Assembly: GCA_046727955.1 (NCBI GenBank) | Contig: JBKPDO010000180.1 | Coordinates: 1 to 21,742, forward strand | DNA from: DASVXQ01 sp046727955 | Lineage (GTDB): Bacteria; Actinomycetota; CALGFH01 | Direction: 5' to 3' | DNA length: 21,742 nt | In this document: positions 1-7,829 of the stretch, in pieces | Layout of the letters: the number at the start of each line of letters is the position of its first letter | How positions within the stretch are numbered: the stretch's first letter is position 1 | Notes under the pieces: model-generated | What the model saw: the letters and a program-made list of their open reading frames with translations, nothing else | Told to the model about the DNA's origin: nothing | The model's database searches: none | Made by a program: the position numbers and the translations under genes

Positions 1-2
1 TC

Positions 3-104
3 CTGCCCAGGGCGCGCGACTGGATGAACACCAATTCGTGGCTGGTCAGCGAGATCGTGCTCGTGTTCTTCATCGCCATCACCATCAACAGCCTCGTGGG
101 GTAG
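3..104 (+). CDS. C-terminal end of a membrane protein, possibly GAP/Sap (SfLAP) family (partial at window edge)
   Basis: Only the last 33 codons are present; the gene begins outside the window and ends at TAG 102-104. The visible end has a charged turn followed by a hydrophobic helix (RDWMNTNSWLVSEIVLVFFI and on), so the protein ends in a transmembrane segment. The pattern 'RDWM-n-x-n-x(n)-hydrophobic helix-G' resembles the last helix of actinobacterial GAP-family proteins, which are involved in exporting or placing cell-envelope lipids. That assignment is by resemblance of a short tail only. Any polytopic membrane protein with a similar last helix would look the same. Confidence 0.5.
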   Translation: MPRARDWMNTNSWLVSEIVLVFFIAITINSLVG

Positions 105-783
105 CAGGCCATCGACCGTGCCGTGCCACCCTGCCCGCCGACGCTCCACGCGCTTCCCGCCAATGCAGTGATGGCTCCGCCTCGCCGACCCGATGGCCTC
201 CTCCTCTTGAGCAGCGAGAGCGATCAAAGGGCAGCGGAATGGGCATCTGCGTCGAGTTCCAGCTCCTTTGAAACGGAGATCACCCGGTCCAGGTGATGAC
301 ACCACTCGTCGTGACCCGGATGGTGGGAGGGCACAGGCCAACGTGCCACTTGGGCTGCGGGAGCGACTTCTACTGTAGCTGAATTGAATGCTCGATGACT
401 CCCTGCTCGAATCGGGGAGCCACTACCGACCAGGCGACGGAGGGGCTGCTCATGGCGCTCGCCGCGCTGCGCTCCGCCCCGCCGGTCGAGGATGGCGCCC
501 GAGCCGCCTCAAGCGCCCTCGCCGGGAACCGGTGAGCACTGCCGAGGCCCGCCCCATGGAGCTCGATGCCGCGGTCTGAGCCCTGCGGGCCGCGATCTGA
601 GGACGCCCGGCGGCCTATTGAGGGAGGTTGGGGTGGGCAAGGACGGGCGCGGGTTTCACCCTGACGGGTGAGGCGCGCCCACCCCCTTGCCGATAACTCT
701 TCTGGGTCGCGGCCCGTCATCGTGCGAGCGCCACCACGACAGGCCGCACTCGCGAGCCAGGAGCCGACGGGGGGGTCGCCCAG
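105..783. other. Gap without a convincing gene
   Basis: This 680-bp stretch separates the membrane-protein tail from the MHS transporter. A 46-codon open frame at 395-535 (starting MTPCSNRGATTDQATEGLLM) has alanine-rich, protein-like composition but no ribosome binding site, and a stop lies just upstream in frame. It may be a gene remnant. The only structured element seen is the hairpin at 645-680. The promoter of the downstream transporter presumably lies in the last 150 bp, but no convincing -35/-10 pair is visible. Confidence 0.4.
645..680. promoter_or_regulatory. Two-part hairpin upstream of the MHS transporter
   Basis: An inner perfect 6-bp stem with tetraloop (TCACCC, TGAC, GGGTGA at 656-671) sits inside an outer 7-bp stem (GGGCGCG 645-651 with CGCGCCC 674-680), with a small internal loop between them. 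It ends about 100 bp before the transporter start. It could be a terminator without a T-run, a leader structure or an operator. The inner stem resembles a second hairpin at 11142-11160. Confidence 0.35.
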
Positions 784-2103
784 ATGCAACACGGCCTGCG
801 TCATGACCATCAGACGGAACGAATCGGGCCAGCACAGGGATTGTCACATTCCAGGCGAGCGTTGATCGGCGCCTGTGCTGGTAATCTCGTCGAGTGGTAT
901 GACTTCGCGATCTATGGTGCTTTCGCGACAGTCATCGCGAGGACGTATTTCCCGAACACCAACGAGACCACCGGTCTGCTGGCGACCTTTGCGATCTTCG
1001 CCAGCGCGTTCCTCTTTCGTCCCGTGGGCGCCGTGCTGTTCGGCCGCCGCGGCGATCGCCGCGGCCGCCGGCAGGTGTTCGCGGCCATGATCCTCCTGAT
1101 GTCGTTGGCCACCGCGGGCATCGGGATCCTGCCGGGCGAGGCGTCCATCGGCCTGCTGGCCCCCGTCCTGCTGGTCGCGCTCAGGTCCGCCCAGGGGCTG
1201 TCGGCCGGTGGGGAGGCCAGCAGCGCGTCCGCGTTCGTCATCGAGTACGCGCCGGCACACCGACGCGGATGGTCCGGCGCGTGGCTGTGGGCGACCCTCG
1301 CGCTCGGCTTGGCCGCGGGCATCGCCATGGCCGCCCTGCTGGCTCGGCTGCTGCCACCGGCCACGGTGCAAGCATGGGGCTGGCGCCTGGCCTTCGTGCT
1401 CGCCTTGCCGCTTGGCCTGGCCGGGCTGTACCTGCGCCTGCGGCTGGACGAGACACCCCACTTCCGGGCCGTTCAGCGCGCCAGAGCGATCGCCCGCCGG
1501 CCGGTCGCCGAGGCGGTGCGCGCCGACCCCCGGTGGACGCTCGTCGGGTTCGGCCTGGTCGCCGCCGCCTCGCTGACCTTCAACACCTTCTTCGTCTTCC
1601 TGCCAAGCCACCTGGTGACGACCCGAGACGTCCCGCTGTCCAGGGCGCTGGCGGCCACGCTCGGCGGGCTGGCGCTCGTCGTGGTTGCCTCCCCCGTCCT
1701 CGGGCACCTCTCCGACCGGGTGGGCCGCAAGCCGCTGTTGGCCGCCGGGACGCTCGGCCTGCTGATGCTCACCGTGCCGGCCTATCTGCTTATCTATCGA
1801 GCCGGGCGGGTCGGCCTCCCGCTCGGGTATCTCCTGGTCGGCGCGATGATGAGCTGCTTCGTGCTGCCATCGTTCCTGTCCGAGCTGTTCCCCACTCGGC
1901 TGCGCGCCACCGCCCTGTCGCTCACCTACGGGCTGGCCAGCGCGCTGCTTGGCGGCACCGCGCCGTTGCTGGACACGCTGCTGGTCCAGCGCACCGGCAA
2001 CCCGCTCTCGCCCGCCTGGTACGCCATCGCCGTCACCGTGCCCGCGGCCGTCGGCCTGTTAGTGACCAGGGAGACCGCGTTCCAGCCGCTGGACACGCAG
2101 TAG
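784..2103 (+). CDS. MFS transporter, metabolite:H+ symporter (MHS) family
   Basis: A 439-residue inner-membrane transporter predicted to import a small organic acid, betaine or similar metabolite with protons. The first helix carries the MHS hallmark GNLVEWYDFAIYG (about residues 33-45). The loop 2-3 signature is GRRGDRRGRR (87-96), and the family motif RLDETPHF (about 220-227) precedes the central loop. The repeated loop signature in the second half is LSDRVGRKPL (309-318). Length and twelve hydrophobic segments fit the family (relatives include ShiA, KgtP and ProP), but the substrate cannot be read from sequence. The start at 784 follows a G-rich stretch at about 769-776. The first 24 residues are hydrophilic, so a later start is possible. 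A MITE-like repeat begins 45 bp after the stop. Confidence 0.9.
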   Translation: MQHGLRHDHQTERIGPAQGLSHSRRALIGACAGNLVEWYDFAIYGAFATVIARTYFPNTNETTGLLATFAIFASAFLFRPVGAVLFGRRGDRRGRRQVFAAMILLMSLATAGIGILPGEASIGLLAPVLLVALRSAQGLSAGGEASSASAFVIEYAPAHRRGWSGAWLWATLALGLAAGIAMAALLARLLPPATVQAWGWRLAFVLALPLGLAGLYLRLRLDETPHFRAVQRARAIARRPVAEAVRADPRWTLVGFGLVAAASLTFNTFFVFLPSHLVTTRDVPLSRALAATLGGLALVVVASPVLGHLSDRVGRKPLLAAGTLGLLMLTVPAYLLIYRAGRVGLPLGYLLVGAMMSCFVLPSFLSELFPTRLRATALSLTYGLASALLGGTAPLLDTLLVQRTGNPLSPAWYAIAVTVPAAVGLLVTRETAFQPLDTQ

Positions 2104-2148
2104 CGCCGCGCGCCGGCTGCAAGAGCGCCCAAAAGGGCAGGCCGAAAA

Positions 2149-2297
2149 GCCGGAGTTCCGCAGCTTGTAGGCACATGATCTGCTTGATCTGCTCTGAAGT
2201 GCACAAATGCTTGAGCGTAAGGGCCCGGGCGTGTGCCCACGAACTCACGTTCGCTCTGGTCAGCACCTCATGTCCCCACTTGCTGCGGAACTCGAGT
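2149..2297 (+). repeat. MITE-like repeat, copy A
   Basis: A 149-bp non-coding unit with imperfect terminal inverted repeats of about 32 bp (27 matching positions, sharing GAGTTCCGCAGC and GGCACATGA). A second copy lies inverted at 10584-10733 with only four substitutions and a one-base indel. No clear target-site duplication flanks it. Its size, terminal repeats and lack of a transposase fit a non-autonomous miniature element. Open frames crossing it differ between the two copies because of the indel, which argues against coding. Confidence 0.75.
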
Positions 2298-2545
2298 GAC
2301 CGAGCGGCGCACTTTGTGATGGAGCGCAAGATGCTCAAGACCATCAAACGGCTGGTCAAGCCGCCCAACCCCACCGATGCTGCTGTACGTCCGGTGGTCG
2401 TCGGCTGGGTGCTCGGCGGCTGGTCGGCGTCAGGGCGGGTGCCGCTGGGTCTGGTGGGTCGTCGGCCAGGGCGATAGCCTGCCGCGGTGGCGACGGGTCA
2501 GCGCTCTTGTGTGCCTTCCGGCAGCAAGGGAGGGAGGAGCCAACC

Positions 2546-3025
2546 ATGCCGACCGTCAAGCAAGCCGCCTCGGAGTTCCTGGCCAACAAGCGGATCGCGG
2601 TCACCGGGGTCTCCCGCAACCCCAAGAGCGGGCACGGCAGCAACGTCGTCTACCGGCGGCTGCGGCAGCGCGGCTATGAGGTCTTTGCGGTCAACCCCAA
2701 CGCCGACACCGTCGAAGACGACCGGTGCTATCCCGACCTGAGCTCGATTCCCGGCGGCGTGGACGCGGTGGTGATCGGCACCAGGCCCGAGCTGGCCGAG
2801 GCCACCATGCGCGAGTGCGCCGAGCTGGGCATCGGGCAGGTGTGGATGCACCGTGGCCCCGGGGCCGGCAGCGTCTCGCCAGCGGCCGCCGAGTACGGCC
2901 GGCAGCACGACATCAGGGTGATCGAGGGGGGTTGCCCGTTGATGTTTGGTCCCACCGCCGATTTTGGGCACAAGGCGATGCGGCTGGTGTTCACCCTGTC
3001 CGGCAGGGTCCCCAGGCAGGTGTGA
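2546..3025 (+). CDS. CoA-binding domain protein (YccU-like, Rossmann fold)
   Basis: A 159-residue cytoplasmic protein consisting of a single CoA-binding (Rossmann-type) domain like the N-terminal domain of succinyl-CoA ligase alpha subunits. The pattern KRIAVTGVSRNPKSGHGSNV (15-34) forms the first strand and nucleotide loop. Then come VFAVNPNA (47-54), the second strand with VDAVVIGTRPE (72-82), the helix-strand VWMHRGPGA (99-107), and VIEGGCPLMFGP (125-136), which matches the conserved C-terminal Cys-Pro segment of the family. The molecular role of stand-alone members is unknown. The ATG at 2546 follows AGGGAGGAG with ideal spacing; a longer frame from 2507 would lack this. The SnoaL-like gene follows 84 bp later on the same strand. 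Confidence 0.88.
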   Translation: MPTVKQAASEFLANKRIAVTGVSRNPKSGHGSNVVYRRLRQRGYEVFAVNPNADTVEDDRCYPDLSSIPGGVDAVVIGTRPELAEATMRECAELGIGQVWMHRGPGAGSVSPAAAEYGRQHDIRVIEGGCPLMFGPTADFGHKAMRLVFTLSGRVPRQV

Positions 3026-3109
3026 GCAGGGGACTTCGATGCTAGCGAGCGCGGGAACCGTGTCGGTCTGCGCGCCGAGCAGGGTGGACCAGCCAGCGGG
3101 GAGGCCACC

Positions 3110-3522
3110 ATGGGGACGGCGGAGAACAAGGACATCGTGCGGCGCATTTACCAGGAAGCCATCAACAACCACGACCTGGATCTTCTGGACAGCTACATCC
3201 TTCCCGACTACGTGAACCACAAGAACCCCGGGAGCCTGGAAGGGGTCAAGCAGCTGTTCTCGATGCTGTTCGGGGCGTTTCCCGACCTGCGCGTGTCGGT
3301 GGACAGCATCGGCGCCGACGGCGACCGGGTGTGGTCCGGACCACCATGCAGGGCACCCAGCAGGGACCGTTCATGGGGATGCCGCCAAGCGGCAGGACGT
3401 TTGCGGCCGAGACCGTGAACGAGGTGCGGTTGGAGAACGGCAAGGTCGTCGAGGAGTGGGGCGTGACCGACACCCTGGGGATGTGGCAGCAGCTCGGGCT
3501 CATGCCGCAGGCAACCAGCTGA
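3110..3522 (+). pseudogene. SnoaL-like polyketide cyclase / ester cyclase with one frameshift
   Basis: Residues from ATG 3110 (MGTAENKDIVRRIYQEAINN) give the first half of a SnoaL-like NTF2-fold domain: helix, then the DLDLLDSYILPDYVNH segment and GVKQLFSMLFGAFPDL. At about 3330 the reading frame shifts. The second half continues one base out of register as VRTTMQGTQQGPFMG, MPPSGR, FAAETVNEVRLENGKVVEEW and DTLGMWQQLGLMPQA, which is the typical family end. Adding one G in the run after GACCGGGTG restores a continuous protein of about 137 residues, the normal family size. Such proteins bind or cyclise small hydrophobic compounds. The gene may be truly broken, or the single missing G may be an assembly error. 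Confidence 0.75.
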
Positions 3523-3639
3523 CTTGCCGACCTTGGGCTGGAGGTGGACACCTGAGCAGGTGGCCGCCCCGAGCACGGCACGCGGACACCCATTTGGCGG
3601 TGCGCCGTGACCGGCGAGGGAGCGAGTCCGCCGCATGAG

Positions 3640-4328
3640 TGTGCCGGCGGCCGCCCTGCACGTCCACGGATCCGGGTCCCGCGCGGCCGTGCCTCCACTG
3701 CCTGGCGCCGGACCTTCCTGGACAGGGGCGCAGCGACCGCCTGCCCTGGAGGTCGCGGGGTCGACACGGCCGAGCAGGTCGCCGGGCTCATCCAGCGCCG
3801 CATCCCGTCCCGGCGTACCACGTGGTCGGCCCTCGCTGGGCGGCCCGGTGGCGCACACGCTGCAGGCTGGACGCCAGGAGCGGCTGGATCGGGTGGTGGT
3901 CGATGGCGGTGGGTCTTGCCAGGCTGGTGGAGCTGGGGTGGCGGCCGTATCGCCCTCATCCACCGGGACCGGTGATCAGCCCTGTTCGCCCAAATGGTCG
4001 GGGTGGCTCCCTCAGGCAGGGACGGGTTCACAGCGGACCTGCACGCCGTCTCCCCGCGCGGGCTTCCGGCGGGCCCTCGCCGACGGCAACGACGCCCGGA
4101 TCTCCAGCCAGGAGGTCAGCGCCCCCCTGCCCGACCCTGCTGGTGGCGGGCGAGCGGAAGGCAACGGCCGGGCGAGCCTCCAACGCCGCGCTGGCCGCCC
4201 TGATGCCCAACGCCGTCGCCAGGTTCGCTCCCGCAGGTGGCCACGGCTGGCTGGCCGCCCAACTCGAGCCGCACTGTCGGATGGTGAAGGCCTGGATCGC
4301 AGGGCAGGAGGTCCCGGCAGAGCCCTGA
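3640..4328 (+). pseudogene. Heavily frameshifted alpha/beta hydrolase
   Basis: Pieces of one alpha/beta hydrolase appear in order but in alternating frames. They are LHVHGSGS (about 3656, oxyanion-hole region), HCLAPDLPGQGRSDRLPWRS (about 3696-3755), VDTAEQVAGLIQRRIP (about 3760-3807), HVVG then SLGGPVAHTLQA (3819-3870, nucleophile elbow split by a shift), LDRVVVDGG (about 3887-3913), ALFAQMVGVAPSGRDGF (about 3979-4029), FRRALADGNDARISSQEVSA (about 4064-4126) and finally PTLLVAGERK to GGHGWLAAQ (histidine region) ending at TGA 4326-4328. At least seven frame switches are needed to read it through, so no functional protein can be made. It lies directly behind the frameshifted SnoaL-like gene, so decay is shared locally. 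Confidence 0.65.
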
Positions 4329-4484
4329 CCGAGACCACCGCATGGTCGCGCGTGAAGCTGGCCGGTCTGCTGGGCCGGCCGGTGTCGGAGCTGGATGGGC
4401 CCTCGCCACCGGGATAAACCTGGACGGTTGGGAGGTCGCCGAGTGGGACTGGCAAGCGGTGACGACCGGTAGGAGGTGAGCGGC

Positions 4485-4856
4485 ATGCTGCTGCGGGTGC
4501 TGTTGGGGGTGTTCTTCATCGCCCACGGGCTGGTGCACGTGGCCATCTGGGCACCCAGGTCCGATCCTGCCAAGGTACCGTTCGACGCGTCGCATTCGTG
4601 GCTGCTTGGTGACCGGCGGTCGCTGGCGCGGGTGCTGGCGTTTGCCGCCGCGGCGGTCCTGGTGGTGGCCGGGATCGCGCTGTGGGCCCAGGGTGGCTGG
4701 TGGCGGCCGACCGCCGTGGTCGGGCTGGGCGTGTCCACCGTCCTGCTGCTGGTCTACTTCACCCCCTGGTACCTGTTCATCCTCGCCGTCAACGCCGCCT
4801 TGATCGTCGGCATCGCGTTCATGGGCTGGCCCTCGAAGACGACCGTGGGAGCCTGA
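4485..4856 (+). CDS. Small four-helix membrane protein of unknown function
   Basis: A 123-residue protein with four hydrophobic segments: about residues 3-18 (RVLLGVFFIAHGLVHVAIW), 48-66 (ARVLAFAAAAVLVVAGIALW), 73-90 (TAVVGLGVSTVLLLVYF) and 92-113 (WYLFILAVNAALIVGIAFM). A hydrophilic loop at 26-45 contains DASHSWLLGD. I recognise no named domain; it is DoxX-like in size but without its motifs. ATG 4485 is chosen because AGGAGG (4471-4476) sits eight bases upstream; the in-frame GTG at 4476 overlaps that site. It is convergent with the hydrolase at 4873 (gap 16 bp). Confidence 0.75.
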   Translation: MLLRVLLGVFFIAHGLVHVAIWAPRSDPAKVPFDASHSWLLGDRRSLARVLAFAAAAVLVVAGIALWAQGGWWRPTAVVGLGVSTVLLLVYFTPWYLFILAVNAALIVGIAFMGWPSKTTVGA

Positions 4857-4872
4857 GCGGCGGCGAAGGAGC

Positions 4873-5754
4873 TCAGGCCACCTCGCGGACGAACGCGCCG
4901 ATCGCCGCCTGTACCTCGGCGGCGTGGCCGAGGAGCCAGTGGCCGCCGCTTTCGATGCTGACGAGCTTGGCGCTCGGGATGCGGGCCGCCGCGGCGGCGG
5001 CGAACCGATACGGCGCAAACGACGTGTCGTCCCTGGCGTTGACGACCAGCGTCGGAACGGGGATCTGCTCGAAGGGGAACCGGTCCGCGGCGAGGTTGGA
5101 GACGAAGCCGTCGAAGACGGCGCCCTCGCGCCTGGGCTTGAGGGGGAACAGCAGGTTCAACCCCGCAGCGACGGCGTCCGCCTCCTGCGGCGCGGGCTGG
5201 TAGCCCTTCGGCATCCCCATCATCCGTGCGTACGCCGCCGGCATGAGCCGCTTGAAGAGCCAGAAGAGGCGGTCGGCGCTGTAGGCGAGGCGGAACAGTG
5301 GTGCGAACGCCCCGGGGGTAGTGATCCCTCCGCCCAGGCGACAGCAGGCCAGGATCAGCCCGGTCACGCGCTGGGGATGGCGGCGCGCGAGCTCAAGGAC
5401 CGACCCGCTTCCTGCCGAGAACGCGATCACGACGGCGCGATCGATCCCCAGATGGTCCAGCAGCAGCGCGTAGGCATCCGCCTGGTCGGCGGGCGTGGCA
5501 CCCTTCGGGAGCGTCGAGCCGAAGTAGCCGAAGCGCGACGGTCCGATGACCCGGAACCCGGGCCCTGGGAGGTTGGCCCACCAGCCGTCGACGGTGTCGA
5601 CGTGGCAGCCGAGGACACCGTGGGACACCAGGAGCGGAGTGCCCTCGCCCTGATCGGCGTACTCGATGGTCCCCAGGCGCGTCTCGAGCCTCTGCGTGGG
5701 GAACGAGTTGATGCGCTCCCATGCCTTGCGCATGTCCTCGCGATAGGTGGTCAC
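4873..5754 (-). CDS. Alpha/beta hydrolase
   Basis: A 293-residue alpha/beta-fold hydrolase, probably an esterase or related enzyme; the substrate is unknown. The oxyanion-hole segment is LLVSHGVLG (41-49). The nucleophile elbow is IAFSAGSGS (110-118) with Ser113; the usual first Gly of GxSxG is Ala here. The acid is in VVNARDDTSF (Asp242 or 243) and the histidine in SGGHWLLG (His272). The lid region 145-205 contains several aromatic residues. There is no signal peptide, so it should act in the cytoplasm. The GTG start at 5754 follows GGGAGGT five bases upstream. It is the last gene of a five-gene minus-strand cluster, 65 bp after the SRPBCC gene. Confidence 0.9.
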   Translation of the reverse strand: MTTYREDMRKAWERINSFPTQRLETRLGTIEYADQGEGTPLLVSHGVLGCHVDTVDGWWANLPGPGFRVIGPSRFGYFGSTLPKGATPADQADAYALLLDHLGIDRAVVIAFSAGSGSVLELARRHPQRVTGLILACCRLGGGITTPGAFAPLFRLAYSADRLFWLFKRLMPAAYARMMGMPKGYQPAPQEADAVAAGLNLLFPLKPRREGAVFDGFVSNLAADRFPFEQIPVPTLVVNARDDTSFAPYRFAAAAAARIPSAKLVSIESGGHWLLGHAAEVQAAIGAFVREVA

Positions 5755-5819
5755 GTTACCTCCCGTCCGCCGAGGTCAGGCCGTAGGACGTAGGACGACC
5801 GCACGAACAAGCACGTCGG

Positions 5820-6266
5820 TCATGGCCTGGGTCGCTCCAAGATGGCCTTGACCGACGTAAGGTTGCGGTCCTCTCGCTGGTGCATCGTCCGGCGAAGCAA
5901 CGGCAGCAGAACCGCGAGCAGGCCCTTGGGTCGCAGCTGGGTCCTGACCACGACCCGGCAGCCACGCGCCGTCGGCGAGATTCGCCCCTCGCCCCTGGCG
6001 TCCAGGCGTCGGGACCGAGCGATCGATGCCCACGCCGTTGGGCGCTCGAAGCGGACGTACTCGACGATCGTTGGGTTGCCCTTGATCCACTCTGCGCCGA
6101 ACCGGGTGCTGGGGCCGACCGGGCCTGGGGTGAGCTTCTCGACGTGCCTGGTCCTTGGGTTCCACTCGGCCTCGTTGGTGATGTCGGTCAGGTAGTCGAA
6201 GACGTCCTCGGGCGACCGCGCGATCTCAACGGCGTTCTCGACGGTCACCCAGCCACGCTCGCTCAC
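5820..6266 (-). CDS. SRPBCC family protein
   Basis: A 148-residue START/SRPBCC-fold protein. The N-terminus reads VTVENAVEIARSPEDVFDYL, the typical first strand and helix, followed by the D-x-x-N-E-x-x-W-N-P motif (TDITNEAEWNPRTRHVEKL). Next is a strand with FGAEWIKGNPTIVEYVRFER and a C-terminal helix (LLAVLLPLLRRTMHQREDRNLTSVKAILE, about residues 110-140). The fold provides a hydrophobic cavity for lipids or polyketide-like ligands; the true ligand is unknown. The GTG at 6266 is favoured over the longer frame because GGGAGGAG lies about ten bases upstream and the family homology starts there. It sits between a YCII gene and an alpha/beta hydrolase on the same strand. Confidence 0.85.
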   Translation of the reverse strand: MSERGWVTVENAVEIARSPEDVFDYLTDITNEAEWNPRTRHVEKLTPGPVGPSTRFGAEWIKGNPTIVEYVRFERPTAWASIARSRRLDARGEGRISPTARGCRVVVRTQLRPKGLLAVLLPLLRRTMHQREDRNLTSVKAILERPRP

Positions 6267-6411
6267 CTGGCTTCGACTCCTCCCGCACGGGGTTGCGGAC
6301 CGACGTTGGCCAAGGCAACGGAGCTGCTGCGCCCTGGCTGCGGCTCCCATGACCGGCCGGGACCGCCCCGACCCGACACCATCGCAGCGAGCAGGTGTGC
6401 TCGGCCAAGGC

Positions 6412-6666
6412 CTACTCGGGCATCCACTGCTTCACCACCGAACTCTCCAGCAGCTCCTCCCGTACGAACGGATCGGCGGCGACCAGGCGCTCCGCCGAGC
6501 GGAGCGAGTCGGCCTCGAAGGCGATCAGGCCACCCGACCTGTCGGCCAGCGGGCCGCCCAGGTACCCGGGCAGGGCGAGGTCGCGCCAGTACGCCGCGTG
6601 CTCCGGAGCGACCGTCCTGACCCGGTCGGGGTCGTCCTTCATCCAGTAGAAGTATGCGATCCTCAT
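6412..6666 (-). CDS. YCII-like domain protein
   Basis: An 84-residue YCII-fold (dimeric alpha/beta barrel) protein. Visible family features are the opening strand RIAYFYWMKDDPDRVRTVAP with the His in PEHAAYWRDLALPG, then LGGPLADRSGGLIAFEADS and the end ERLVAADPFVREELLESSVVKQW. The phrase 'ADPFV' followed by a short strand and an aromatic end is characteristic. Family members are small enzymes or binding proteins with mostly unknown roles; some act as dehydrochlorinases or muconolactone isomerase-like enzymes. It is 145 bp upstream of the SRPBCC gene and 101 bp downstream of a membrane protein gene on the same strand. Confidence 0.88.
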   Translation of the reverse strand: MRIAYFYWMKDDPDRVRTVAPEHAAYWRDLALPGYLGGPLADRSGGLIAFEADSLRSAERLVAADPFVREELLESSVVKQWMPE

Positions 6667-6767
6667 CGTTCACGCCCTGCTGGGTCGGCTACGAGCGCCA
6701 GCCGCGTTGGTTGGTTTGTTGGTTGCAGCCGATACTGGCGCAGCAGCAGGCGAGTGGGCAGGTTGCG

Positions 6768-7163
6768 TCACAGGCGCTGGGTGACCCAATCGTGGGCGAC
6801 CGGCAGCAGCACGATCGCGACCACCGCCGCGCTGCCCAGGAGGTGCATCCACAGGTTGATCTGCACCCCTGGATCCCCCAACCCGACGTCCAGTTGGCTC
6901 TGCCCGACGATGAACGGGACCACCGCCACCAGCCCGACGATGCCGGACACCAGCGCGGCCGTCGCCCACCACGAGGACTGCTTGAACACCGCCCATGCCG
7001 CGATCGTGAACCCGGCCACCGCGACCAGCGCCAGGACGTTCGCCAGCGTCCAGGCGGTCCCAGTCGGCGGCGGCGTCTTGCCGGCGAAGGCCGGAGTCAT
7101 CCACAAGAAGGTCGTCCCAAACAGGAACAGGCCGAGCGCCACCAGGTTCTTGAAGGTCCACAT
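6768..7163 (-). CDS. Four-helix membrane protein of unknown function
   Basis: A 131-residue protein with four hydrophobic segments: LVALGLFLFGTTFLWMTPAF (about 7-26), ANVLALVAVAGFTIAAWAVF (about 41-60), ATAALVSGIVGLVAVVPFIV (about 67-86) and LWMHLLGSAAVVAIVLLPVA (about 103-122). The loop before the last helix contains QSQLDVGLGDPGVQIN. No known domain is recognised. ATG 7163 is preceded by GAGGGAGGCG; a GTG one codon earlier is also possible. It lies only 27 bp behind the upstream SRPBCC gene, so the two are almost certainly co-transcribed. Confidence 0.75.
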   Translation of the reverse strand: MWTFKNLVALGLFLFGTTFLWMTPAFAGKTPPPTGTAWTLANVLALVAVAGFTIAAWAVFKQSSWWATAALVSGIVGLVAVVPFIVGQSQLDVGLGDPGVQINLWMHLLGSAAVVAIVLLPVAHDWVTQRL

Positions 7164-7190
7164 CACGCCTCCCTCGCGTGGAGCTCCTGA

Positions 7191-7814
7191 TCATCCCTGC
7201 CAGTTCTCAGCTCGTGTCTTGATCCCCTTGAGCACCCTGCGGATCATCGGGAAGTCGCCGAACTCCAGCAGCACCAGCGCCGAGACCGCTGAGCCCGGAG
7301 CTTCCCACGCGTACCGCTGCTTCAGCCGAGTGACCAGGCGAGTCCGGTCACCCGCCAGCGGGCGGAGCTTCCACGACCAGGTGCTGTCCGGCTTCTCCCA
7401 CAGCAACCACCGGTTGGGCTCCAACGCCTTCACCTTGAACGCCGTCGTCTGGTTGACCTTCTTCGACATCGGCATCCAGTCACCGACCCTCGGATGCTGG
7501 TACTCGGGCAGGACCCGGTCGGCGCTGTCGTAGCCGGCGTTGTCGAGCAGCGCGTAGGTGTAGAAGCCCGCTCGCCGGTAGCCCATCTGCACGATCCACG
7601 GCCACACCCTGTTCGGCGGTGCGTTGATCGTGATCGCTCGCGTGGCGTTGAACGACGCCTTCGGCACGAGCTCGTCCCCCGGCATCGACCCTGAGACTTC
7701 GGCGTCGGTCGCGCCCCAGCGCGTGTGCCAACGCCGCAGCAGCGGGGCGGTGACGAACAGCGGGACGCCGCCCAAGGCATCAAGGACGGCTCGGCCGATC
7801 CGTCGCTTGCCCAT
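7191..7814 (-). CDS. SRPBCC family protein with N-terminal extension
   Basis: A 207-residue protein. Residues about 10-30 form a short hydrophobic stretch (VLDALGGVPLFVTAPLL), followed by GATDAEVSGSMPGDELVP. The SRPBCC fold then begins with ATRAITINAPPNRVWPWIVQ and MGYRRAGFYTYALLDNAGY. The core continues with FKVKALEPNRWLLWEKPD, STWSWKLRPLAGDRTRLVTR and a C-terminal helix MIRRVLKGIKTRAE. The MPGDELVP and GxxRAGFYTY segments are typical of an actinobacterial SRPBCC subgroup. ATG 7814 follows GGAGGTGTCCC at good spacing; a longer frame to 7883 lies in the remnant upstream. It is the first gene of the minus-strand cluster ending at 4873. Confidence 0.85.
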   Translation of the reverse strand: MGKRRIGRAVLDALGGVPLFVTAPLLRRWHTRWGATDAEVSGSMPGDELVPKASFNATRAITINAPPNRVWPWIVQMGYRRAGFYTYALLDNAGYDSADRVLPEYQHPRVGDWMPMSKKVNQTTAFKVKALEPNRWLLWEKPDSTWSWKLRPLAGDRTRLVTRLKQRYAWEAPGSAVSALVLLEFGDFPMIRRVLKGIKTRAENWQG

Positions 7815-7829
7815 GGGACACCTCCGATT

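Noticed and set aside
395..535. 46-codon open frame upstream of the MHS gene
   Set aside because: There is no ribosome binding site and no recognisable motif, and a stop lies a few codons upstream; kept only as a possible remnant in the gap description.
2033..2374. Minus-strand open frame through repeat copy A as a possible coding element
   Set aside because: The equivalent frame in copy B is broken by a one-base indel and there is no start or domain in common, so the repeat is better seen as non-coding.
4116..5018. Minus-strand open frames across the hydrolase pseudogene and small membrane protein
   Set aside because: They overlap genes or remnants supported by motifs on the plus strand and have low-complexity Pro/Arg/Ala composition.
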